Assembly: GCF_012927745.1 (NCBI RefSeq)
Contig: NZ_JABBKX010000003.1
Span: forward strand, 186,001-250,000
Reading direction: 5' to 3'
Source: Neoroseomonas marina
GTDB taxonomy: Bacteria > Pseudomonadota > Alphaproteobacteria > Acetobacterales > Acetobacteraceae
DNA: 64,000 nucleotides
In this document: one piece after another, positions 16,761-23,452 of the stretch
Numbering within the stretch: position 1 is the stretch's first letter
Layout: every line of letters starts with the position of its first letter
Translations under genes and position numbers: made by a program
The notes under the pieces: model-generated
The model's input: only the letters and a program-made list of their open reading frames with translations
The model's database searches: none
Told to the model about the DNA's origin: nothing

Positions 16761-17598
16761 GGGCGGCGCCGGCAACCGTGCTCCAGCCAGGCGCATCCGA
16801 GAACACGATCCACCCGATCGCCACCGACCACAGGATCGAGGTGTAGGAATACGGCCCAAGGGCCGAGACCTGGGCGGAGGCATAGGCTTCCGTCAGCATC
16901 ACCTGCGCCACGCCGCCGATGAGGCCCACCAGGACGAGCAGGCAGAACTGCCACAGGCTCGGGGTGGTCCAGACGAACGGCAGCGCCACCAGGCTGAAGG
17001 CGGTCATCAGCAGCGACTGCCACAGCACGATCGTCGCCGAGGATTCGGTGGCCGACAGGCTGCGGACCAGCAGCGTCGTCATCGCCGACCAGACGCCCTG
17101 GATGACCGCGACCACCATGCCGATCGCCATGGTCCGATCCGGCATGGCGCCGCTCTGGAAGGCGCCCTCCCCCAGGGCGATGACCAGGATGCCCCCGAAG
17201 CCGACCAGCACCGCCGACCAGCGATGGATGCCCACCTTCTCCCCGAGGAAGGGGATCGAGAGCAGGGTGACGAAAAGCGGCGTGGTGTAGGTCAGCGCCG
17301 TCTGCTCGGCGAGCGGAAGCACCGTCAGGGCATAGAAGGAACAACCCTGGGCCATCGTGCCGGTGAAGGCGCGGACGATGTGCTGGGGAAATCGCTTCGT
17401 CCGCAGCAGGCCCCAGTCCCGCCCGCGGGCGGCGATCACCACCATCACCGGCAGGGCGAAGGCGGAGCGGAAGAACATCGTCTCGATGAAATGGATCTCG
17501 GGCGAGACGCCCTTGATGATCGCCGACATCACGGTGAACAGCGCCGTGGCGCCAAGCATGAGCAGGGCGCCGCGGCGGATGTCGTGTCGGAGCGGCAC
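16690..17598 (-). CDS. EamA/DMT-family transporter
   Basis: A 302-residue inner-membrane protein with ten predicted helices arranged as two EamA repeats. The first repeat ends near IPFLGEKVGIHRWSAVLVGFGG and the second near YSYTSILWSVAIGWIVFSDAP. Such carriers export metabolites or amino acids. It starts at GTG 17598, which shares one base with the TAG stop of the upstream EamA gene (TAGTG), so the two are cotranslated and may form a hetero-pair. The substrate is unknown. The 3' end overlaps the convergent GT87 gene. Confidence 0.85.
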   Translation of the reverse strand: MPLRHDIRRGALLMLGATALFTVMSAIIKGVSPEIHFIETMFFRSAFALPVMVVIAARGRDWGLLRTKRFPQHIVRAFTGTMAQGCSFYALTVLPLAEQTALTYTTPLFVTLLSIPFLGEKVGIHRWSAVLVGFGGILVIALGEGAFQSGAMPDRTMAIGMVVAVIQGVWSAMTTLLVRSLSATESSATIVLWQSLLMTAFSLVALPFVWTTPSLWQFCLLVLVGLIGGVAQVMLTEAYASAQVSALGPYSYTSILWSVAIGWIVFSDAPGWSTVAGAALIVVSGLYILHRELVRSRQRRSS

Positions 17599-18545
17599 TA
17601 GGCTGTTCCCGTATCCCGGCGTTCCTGGGCGCGGCGTACCCGCTCCCTGTGAAGGTTGTAGAGCCCCGCGGCGATCACGACGAGGGCGCCGCCGATGGTC
17701 GTCCAGGTCGGCACCTCGGACCAGATCAGGAAGCCGAGGACCCCGCCGATCAGCAGCGGCGAATATTCATAGGGCGCGAGCGCCGAAACCGGGGCCAGCG
17801 CGAAGGCCCGGGCGAAGAGCATGTGGGCCACGGCGTTCGCAATGCCGAAGAAGATCAGGGCGATGATGATCGGTGTCGTCGGGAAGCCCCCGGGCGGCGG
17901 GAATATCGGCAGGAACAGCAGGCCCATCGGGATGTGGGCCATCATCAGCCAGAAGGCGACCGCCGCCGGCCCGTCGGTCGCCGAGAGCAGCCGCGTCCAG
18001 ATGCGCGTGACCGCCATAAGGATCACGGCGCCGAGCAGGAAGGGCGTCTGGAGCATCCAGAGGCCACCCGACGGCTGCAGCATGATCATCACGCCCGCAA
18101 ACCCGACCGCCGTCGAGGTCCAGCGCCGCCAGCCGACCCGTTCGCCCAGGATCGGGATGGCGAGCATGGTCATCACCAGCGGCGCCACGGCGGCGATGGC
18201 GTAGGAGTTGACCAGCGCCATGCCCGACAGCCATGCCCAGTACCACGTCGCCGAGACGACGCAGTGCATCGTCCCGCGGAAGGTCAGCAGGCGGCGGTTG
18301 ACCGGCGCCAGGCCGTGCCCCCGGGTCATCACCAGGATGGCGATGGAACCCACGACGCCGCGCACAAGCATGGAAACCGCGACGCCGACCTGGGGCAGCG
18401 CCCACTTCACCGCGACATCGGCGCTGGTGACCACCGCATAGGCGCCCAGGATCAGCAGGATGCCACGCATCGATTCCGCCGCTGTCGGCGTCGTCAGTCC
18501 GCGGGAATCCTGTTTGCGCGCAACCTCCGTAATGTCGCTCGCCAT
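17598..18545 (-). CDS. EamA/DMT-family transporter
   Basis: A 315-residue, ten-helix EamA transporter. Repeat one contains IPILGERVGWRRWTSTAVGFAG and repeat two YEYSPLLIGGVLGFLIWSEVPTW. It is homologous to the downstream neighbour across its length. ATG 18545 (MASDITEVARKQ) gives a 25-residue cytoplasmic lead before the first helix; ATG 18479 (MRGILLILG) is possible. Its start lies just beside the stop of the GT39-like gene at 18547, so all three may share a transcript. Confidence 0.82.
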   Translation of the reverse strand: MASDITEVARKQDSRGLTTPTAAESMRGILLILGAYAVVTSADVAVKWALPQVGVAVSMLVRGVVGSIAILVMTRGHGLAPVNRRLLTFRGTMHCVVSATWYWAWLSGMALVNSYAIAAVAPLVMTMLAIPILGERVGWRRWTSTAVGFAGVMIMLQPSGGLWMLQTPFLLGAVILMAVTRIWTRLLSATDGPAAVAFWLMMAHIPMGLLFLPIFPPPGGFPTTPIIIALIFFGIANAVAHMLFARAFALAPVSALAPYEYSPLLIGGVLGFLIWSEVPTWTTIGGALVVIAAGLYNLHRERVRRAQERRDTGTA

Positions 18546-18546
18546 C

Positions 18547-20169
18547 TCAGTGGCGCCGCAGGAAGAGGCGGTAGCCGTCGATCTCTCCGGCCGGCACGTA
18601 TCGTTCCAGCGTGTCGCCGAACAGGGGATGACGCGCGAAGTAGGCCAGCAGGTCGAAACGCCCGCCACAGGCCGGGATGTTGGCGGGGCGCGCGACCACC
18701 AGGGCCACCGGCGGATGCCGTGCGAAGGCTTCCGCGACCGTGTGGAAGACAGCGTATTCGGACCGCCGCATCACGGCCGGGTCGCGATAGGGATCGTCCC
18801 CGCCGGGGCAGGACCGGTAGAAGCCCTGCAGGGTCCAGGTGCTCATCGTATGGAGCATCTGCCGCGCATCCGCGTAGGTCAGCGCGGGATACACCGGGAA
18901 GATGTCCGGGCTGAGCACCAGCACGGACTGGCCATGCGCATTGCGATCGAACCACTCGGCCAGCCGACCCGGTGTCTCGCCGTAATAGGCGGCTTCGCGC
19001 CACGGCGTTTCTCCGCCGCGCAGCTGGTAGACGAGGATCGCCGTCGCCGCGACCAGCGCGAGCGCGGGTGCCGAGCCGCGGGCCCGGGCCTCGGGCAGGG
19101 CACGGTCGGCCCAGCGCGCCGCCGCGACCGCCAGGGCCCCGCAGCCCAGCAGCGTGATCGGCAGCACATGGTAGGTCCAGCCCTTGTGCTGCGCCCAGGC
19201 CGCCAGGAAGGCGCCGAGCGCCGCGATCGCGAGCGCCTGGCCGAAGGCCCCGGATTCCCGCCGGAAAGCCAGCGGAACCGTGAACAGCAGCAGCACCTCC
19301 GCCGCGCCCATCACATCCGCGACGAGGACTCGCCACGGGCCGGGACCATGGATATCGCCGTAGAATTCCCAGGCCAGCGGCAGGATCTGCCAGACATAGG
19401 CCGGGAAGAAGACCGGGATGGCGGCAAGGTAGGCGACCCAGACGCCCAGCATGAGCCACGGGACCGGATCGCGCCTGGCCTTGCCCGTGCCGCGCCGCAG
19501 CCACACGAGGCCCTCGACCAACAGGGGCACGGCCAGGAAGTAGGGCTTCAAGGCAAAGGCCAGCGCGGCGACGACCGCGACGGCCACGACCAGCCGCCGG
19601 TTCGTCGGCAGTCCCTCGATCCGGCGCGCAGCCAGGAGGCAATAGGGAAGCGCCGCCATGGCCATCAGCACGTCCCGCTGGCCGAAATCCGAGCCGGCGG
19701 CGAGCAGGAGCAGCGGCAGCACCGCGGTCAGGACCGCCGACTCGACCGGGCCCTCCTCGCGGTCGCGCCGCAGGGCCTCCGTCATTCGCCACAGCGCGAA
19801 GGCGAAGGCGAGCAGGCAGATGAGGATGGCCTGCCCCTGAGTCAGCACCGTCCACCGCGCGATCGCCGCGGGCAGAAGGTTCAGGACGAAGATGAGGGGC
19901 GGGTTGACGTCGATCAGGTCGGTATAGAGCGCCTCACCGGCGAGCCAGCGGCGGGAAAAGTCGAGCACCGCCGCGACATCGTGGTTCAGCGGCGGCAGCA
20001 GGATCGCGACCAGGAAGAAGATCGCCGGCGCGAAGGCGGCCAGCCGAAGCCGTCGCGCCCGCGTGCCGCGGTCCCTGGAGGAGACGAGGGCGGCGTCCGC
20101 ATCCCGGTACGTGGCCGCCGGGGCGGATTCTGCGTTGCGGCGGAAAGGCATCATGGAAACGACGCCCAT
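18547..20169 (-). CDS. GT39/ArnT-like polytopic glycosyltransferase
   Basis: A GT-C-fold protein of about 540 residues with 10-12 hydrophobic segments and a soluble C-terminal domain of about 130 residues. The first periplasmic loop contains PPLNHDVAAVLDFSRRWLAGEALYTD and DVNPPLIFVLNL, as in dolichyl/undecaprenyl-phosphate sugar transferases of the PMT/ArnT group. It probably moves a sugar from undecaprenyl phosphate to an envelope acceptor. Divergent genes at 20250-22326 encode a GT2 donor synthase and a small flippase, the natural partners of such an enzyme. ATG 20169 is used; ATG 20154 and 20151 are equally possible. Confidence 0.72.
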   Translation of the reverse strand: MGVVSMMPFRRNAESAPAATYRDADAALVSSRDRGTRARRLRLAAFAPAIFFLVAILLPPLNHDVAAVLDFSRRWLAGEALYTDLIDVNPPLIFVLNLLPAAIARWTVLTQGQAILICLLAFAFALWRMTEALRRDREEGPVESAVLTAVLPLLLLAAGSDFGQRDVLMAMAALPYCLLAARRIEGLPTNRRLVVAVAVVAALAFALKPYFLAVPLLVEGLVWLRRGTGKARRDPVPWLMLGVWVAYLAAIPVFFPAYVWQILPLAWEFYGDIHGPGPWRVLVADVMGAAEVLLLFTVPLAFRRESGAFGQALAIAALGAFLAAWAQHKGWTYHVLPITLLGCGALAVAAARWADRALPEARARGSAPALALVAATAILVYQLRGGETPWREAAYYGETPGRLAEWFDRNAHGQSVLVLSPDIFPVYPALTYADARQMLHTMSTWTLQGFYRSCPGGDDPYRDPAVMRRSEYAVFHTVAEAFARHPPVALVVARPANIPACGGRFDLLAYFARHPLFGDTLERYVPAGEIDGYRLFLRRH

Positions 20170-20249
20170 CCTTAGGGCGTGCGTCGATGCATGCAACCAT
20201 AAAGCGATTCATCCGGTCCGCAGGGCTGCCATGTTCCGGCCTTGCTGCG

Positions 20250-20996
20250 ATGCGATGTAACGAAGCCGTGGAACCCGCCGAATACGACCTCATGGATGCG
20301 GCGGAGGAGCGCATGTGGTGGTACCGCGCCCTCCATGGCCGCGTGATGGATGCGCTCGCTCGCCGTCCGGGGCCGGCCGGCTGCGTTCTCGATGCCGGCT
20401 GCGGCACGGGCGGATTGCTCCGGCGGCTTGCGGCGCTCGGGCGACCGCTGGCGGGGCTCGACTACAATCCGGCCGCGGCCGCGCGCGCCCATGCGAAGTC
20501 AGGCGCGATCACCACGGCCGGCGATGCGAACCGCCTTCCCTTCGCCGACGGGGTCTTCGCGGCGCTCACCTCCTGCGACGTGCTGTGCCATCGTGCCGTG
20601 GAACCGGCCGCGGCCCTCGCCGAGTTCCGGCGGGTCCTCGCGCCGGGCGGCACGCTGGTGCTCAACCTGCCGGCCTATGACTGGCTGCATTCCGCGCATG
20701 ACGAGCGCGTCCACAACACGCGGCGCTTCACGGCCGGCGGCGCAGGCGCGCTGCTGCGCGCCGCCGGGTTCGAGGCCGTGGAGGCCCGCTACTGGAATGC
20801 CGTGCTGCTGCCGTTGATGGTCCTGCAGCGCAAGGTGCTGCGGTCCGATGCCGATGCGAAGAGCGACGTGGAACCGTTTCCACCCTGGCTCGATGCAAGT
20901 CTTTATGCTGCCACCGCGGCGGAACGCGTTCTCGGCCGGCTCGGGCTGCGCTATCCGGTCGGTGGATCGATCCTGCTGGTCGCCACGCGACCGTGA
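20250..20996 (+). CDS. Class I SAM-dependent methyltransferase
   Basis: A methyltransferase of about 248 residues. Motif I is VLDAGCGTGGLLRRLAALG, the acidic strand-2 residue is in LAGLDYNP, the strand-4 region is LTSCDVLCHRAVEP, and VLAPGGTLVLNLP follows. It opens with EYDLMDAAEERMWWYRALHGRV, typical of family members next to polyprenyl glycosyltransferases. ATG 20250 is used; GTG 20268, directly before that segment, is the main alternative. Its stop overlaps possible starts of the GT2 gene. The substrate, perhaps a sugar or a lipid intermediate, is unknown. Confidence 0.8.
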   Translation: MRCNEAVEPAEYDLMDAAEERMWWYRALHGRVMDALARRPGPAGCVLDAGCGTGGLLRRLAALGRPLAGLDYNPAAAARAHAKSGAITTAGDANRLPFADGVFAALTSCDVLCHRAVEPAAALAEFRRVLAPGGTLVLNLPAYDWLHSAHDERVHNTRRFTAGGAGALLRAAGFEAVEARYWNAVLLPLMVLQRKVLRSDADAKSDVEPFPPWLDASLYAATAAERVLGRLGLRYPVGGSILLVATRP

Positions 20997-21013
20997 TGTC
21001 GGAGACCCTTTCC

Positions 21014-21979
21014 ATGTCCACCCTTGCGGCCGGGACCTCGCATCCGGTCGGCCTTTCCATCGTCGTGCCGGTCTACAGGGGCGCGGCCACCGTCGGGACA
21101 CTGGTGGCCGAGCTCTCGAAGCTCCAGCCCGAGGGAGGGATCGAGATCGTCCTGGTCAATGACGGCAGCCCCGACAATTCGGGCGATGTCTGCCGGGACC
21201 TCGCGCGGGCGGCCACCGTGCCGCTGACCTACATCGAGCACGCCCGGAACTTCGGCGAGCACAATGCGGTCATGACCGGCCTGCGCCATGCGCGCGGGGC
21301 CTACGTCATCACCATGGACGACGACCTGCAGAACCCGCCGGAGGAGGTCATCAAGCTCTACGACCACTGCCGGCTGGGCGGCTTCGACGTGGTCTACACC
21401 CGCTATGCGGTGAAGGAGCACGAGGGCTGGCGCAACCTCGGGTCGCGCTTCGCGAACTGGGTCGCGGACCAGCTCATGGACAAGCCGAAGGGGCTCTATC
21501 TCTCCTCCTTCCGCTGCATGTCGGCCCTCGCGGTCGGCGAGGTCATCAAGTATCGCGGTCCCTACCCCTATGTGGACGGGCTGCTGATGCAGGTGACACA
21601 GCGGCTCGACAGCATCGAGGTGAAGCACTTCGCCCGGGTCGAGGGCCGATCGAACTACACGGTGCGGCGCCTGGTGCGGCTGTGGCTGAACCTCGCGACC
21701 AATTTCTCGGTGCTGCCGCTGCGCCTGGCGATCTTCGCCGGTGTCGCGATGGGCATACTGGGGCTCGTGGCCGCGGCCTGGGTCATCGTCGAGGCCATGT
21801 TCGGGGAGACCCCGTCCGGCTGGGCGTCCCTGATGACCGTGGTGCTGCTGGTCGCCGGCGTGCAGTTCCTCGTGATGGGCGTGATGGGCGAATATGTCGG
21901 CCGCGCCTTCATGTCGGCCAACGGCAAGCCGCAGGGTGTGGTCCGGCAGGTCATCCGGCCGGAGGAGAGCGCGTCGTGA
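21014..21979 (+). CDS. GT2 polyprenyl-phosphate glycosyltransferase (ArnC/DPM1-like)
   Basis: A protein of about 321 residues with an N-terminal GT-A domain and two C-terminal membrane helices. LSIVVPVYRG starts the domain, VNDGSPD is present, and the metal-binding motif is ITMDDDLQNPP. The helices are at IFAGVAMGILGLVAAAWVIV and MTVVLLVAGVQFLVMGVMG. This is the architecture of enzymes that load a sugar onto undecaprenyl phosphate at the cytoplasmic face. ATG 21014 has GGAG nine bases upstream; ATG 20996 would overlap the methyltransferase stop. The gene overlaps the flippase-like gene by one base. Confidence 0.85.
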   Translation: MSTLAAGTSHPVGLSIVVPVYRGAATVGTLVAELSKLQPEGGIEIVLVNDGSPDNSGDVCRDLARAATVPLTYIEHARNFGEHNAVMTGLRHARGAYVITMDDDLQNPPEEVIKLYDHCRLGGFDVVYTRYAVKEHEGWRNLGSRFANWVADQLMDKPKGLYLSSFRCMSALAVGEVIKYRGPYPYVDGLLMQVTQRLDSIEVKHFARVEGRSNYTVRRLVRLWLNLATNFSVLPLRLAIFAGVAMGILGLVAAAWVIVEAMFGETPSGWASLMTVVLLVAGVQFLVMGVMGEYVGRAFMSANGKPQGVVRQVIRPEESAS

Positions 21980-22326
21980 TGGCCTATTGGCTGGCGCTGG
22001 TCGCGGCGATCAGCACGTCGCTGGTCGGACAGGTACTGCTGAAGTCGGGGGCCTCCGGCGCGGTGGAAGCCGAGGGCGGCTTCATCGACCAGCTGTTCCG
22101 CCCGCACACCATGGTCGGGCTGGTCTGCTACGGCGGCGCGGCGCTGCTCTACATCGTCGCGCTGCGGAAGATCCCGATGAGCGTCGCCCTGCCCTGCACC
22201 GCCGCGTCCTACGTCGTCATCGCCGTGATCGGCTGGACGATGTTCGGGGAAACCCTCGGCCCCGCGAAGATTGCGGCGATCGGGCTGATCTCGGCCGGCG
22301 TGGCGCTGCTGGCGACGACGGCGTGA
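21979..22326 (+). CDS. SMR/EmrE-like small membrane transporter (ArnE/F type)
   Basis: A 115-residue, four-helix protein of the small multidrug resistance superfamily. Features are LLKSGASGA in the first loop and YIVALRKIPMSVALPCTAASYVVIAVIGW, followed by GETLGPAKIAAIGLISAGVALL, as in ArnE/ArnF. In ArnEF these small proteins flip undecaprenyl-phosphate-aminoarabinose. The position directly after a GT2 sugar loader supports a flippase role. The ATG overlaps the GT2 stop; GTG 21976 is an alternative start with good spacing from GGAGGAGAG. Confidence 0.8.
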   Translation: MAYWLALVAAISTSLVGQVLLKSGASGAVEAEGGFIDQLFRPHTMVGLVCYGGAALLYIVALRKIPMSVALPCTAASYVVIAVIGWTMFGETLGPAKIAAIGLISAGVALLATTA

Positions 22327-22727
22327 GGGCAGCGGCGCTGCTGCTGGCGGGCCTTGCCGCCGGCTGCGCCGGCGCCGAACCGCCCTGCCCCGCCGGCACG
22401 CAGCGCGCCATCGTCGCCGAGGCCTATTTCGGCCGCGCCGTCCGCGGCGGCATGCCGGTCAGCGACGCGCAATGGCAGGATTTCCTGGACGGCGTCGTCA
22501 CGCCGGCCTTTCCGGACGGGCTGACCGTGATGGACGGCGCGGGGCAATGGCGCGGGCCCGATGCGCGAATCGTGCGGGAGGCGAGCAAGGTGCTGACGCT
22601 CGTCATCCCCGGCGCGACGGCGGACCAGGCGCGGGCCCGTTTCCTGCCCGTCGAACAGGCCTGGACCGCGCGTCACCGGCAGGATTCGGTGATGACCGTC
22701 TATCGCAGCGCCTGCGTGGGCTTCTGA
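22323..22727 (+). CDS. DUF3574-like lipoprotein
   Basis: A 134-residue protein from GTG 22323, overlapping the preceding stop (GTGA). It has a lipoprotein signal peptide with lipobox LAAG-C at residues 12-16. The mature part follows the DUF3574 pattern: AEAYFGRAVRGG, VSDAQWQDFLDGVVTPAFPDGLTVMDGAGQWR, EASKVLTLVIPG and a C-terminal RQDSVMTVYRSACVGF. Function of the family is unknown. It ends exactly one base before the stop of the convergent gene. Confidence 0.75.
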   Translation: MRAAALLLAGLAAGCAGAEPPCPAGTQRAIVAEAYFGRAVRGGMPVSDAQWQDFLDGVVTPAFPDGLTVMDGAGQWRGPDARIVREASKVLTLVIPGATADQARARFLPVEQAWTARHRQDSVMTVYRSACVGF

Positions 22728-23408
22728 TCAAGGAACATCGCCGATGCGGAAGAACAGGCCCGACAGGCTACCCGCGGCGCCACAGAAGCCGTTCGCCTGC
22801 GGCATGTTCATCCGCACGCTCAGCATCACGCCCACCCGCCGCAGTTCCAGTGCGCCGTCGCGCGTTCGGAGCCATTCGACGCGGGTGCTCTCGCCCTCCC
22901 CTTCATACCCGCAGGTCCACGCAAAGTTGTTGATGTCGGAGGTACCGGCCGAGATGCGGTATCTGCCGGCGTTGAGGACTTCGACCATCACCTCTCCCTG
23001 AACGCCAGCCCAGATGCCGCCGACGCTGGCCGAGGGGTCATGTTCGATGCGGATCAGTTGCATCAGCCGGTATTCCAGCGCGCTGCGCAGCGCCGCGCGG
23101 GGATTAGGTGCGTCAAGCGTGCCGTCGGCATGGAAGAACAGGTTGGCCGACAGGCTGCGTCGCCAGGCCGCCTGCTGGGTGACGAGTTCCGCGGCACTCT
23201 CGGCACCGAGCAGCGGCAGGAGTTCCTCGAGCCGCATGCGCTGCGCCTGATCCATGACGGCGAGCCACGGATCGGCCGCGATGGCCGCGTCGACCGCGCG
23301 CGCCGCGCCGGCGCAGTCCACGTTGCGTCGCGCCGGGCAGGGTTCCTGCGCCAGTACAGGCGAGGCGACGACGAGGGTCAGCAGGAGGCAAAGCAGGCGC
23401 GCGATCAT
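22728..23408 (-). CDS. Secreted protein with LprI/DUF1311-like N-terminal region
   Basis: A 226-residue exported protein. The signal peptide MIARLLCLLLTLVVASPVLA is followed by QEPCPARRNVDCAGAARA. Residues about 30-90 (AIAADPWLAVMDQAQRMRLEEL, then LVTQQAAWRRSL) resemble the Cys-containing helical region of LprI-type lysozyme-inhibitor proteins. The remaining beta-rich 110 residues are unrecognised. It lies 44 bases downstream of the PEP carboxylase gene and may be cotranscribed with it. The LprI likeness is by eye and weak. Confidence 0.6.
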   Translation of the reverse strand: MIARLLCLLLTLVVASPVLAQEPCPARRNVDCAGAARAVDAAIAADPWLAVMDQAQRMRLEELLPLLGAESAAELVTQQAAWRRSLSANLFFHADGTLDAPNPRAALRSALEYRLMQLIRIEHDPSASVGGIWAGVQGEVMVEVLNAGRYRISAGTSDINNFAWTCGYEGEGESTRVEWLRTRDGALELRRVGVMLSVRMNMPQANGFCGAAGSLSGLFFRIGDVP

Positions 23409-23452
23409 CCTCCGATGGTGGAGGACAGCTCTCGCCGCCGCCAGGAAGGCTT

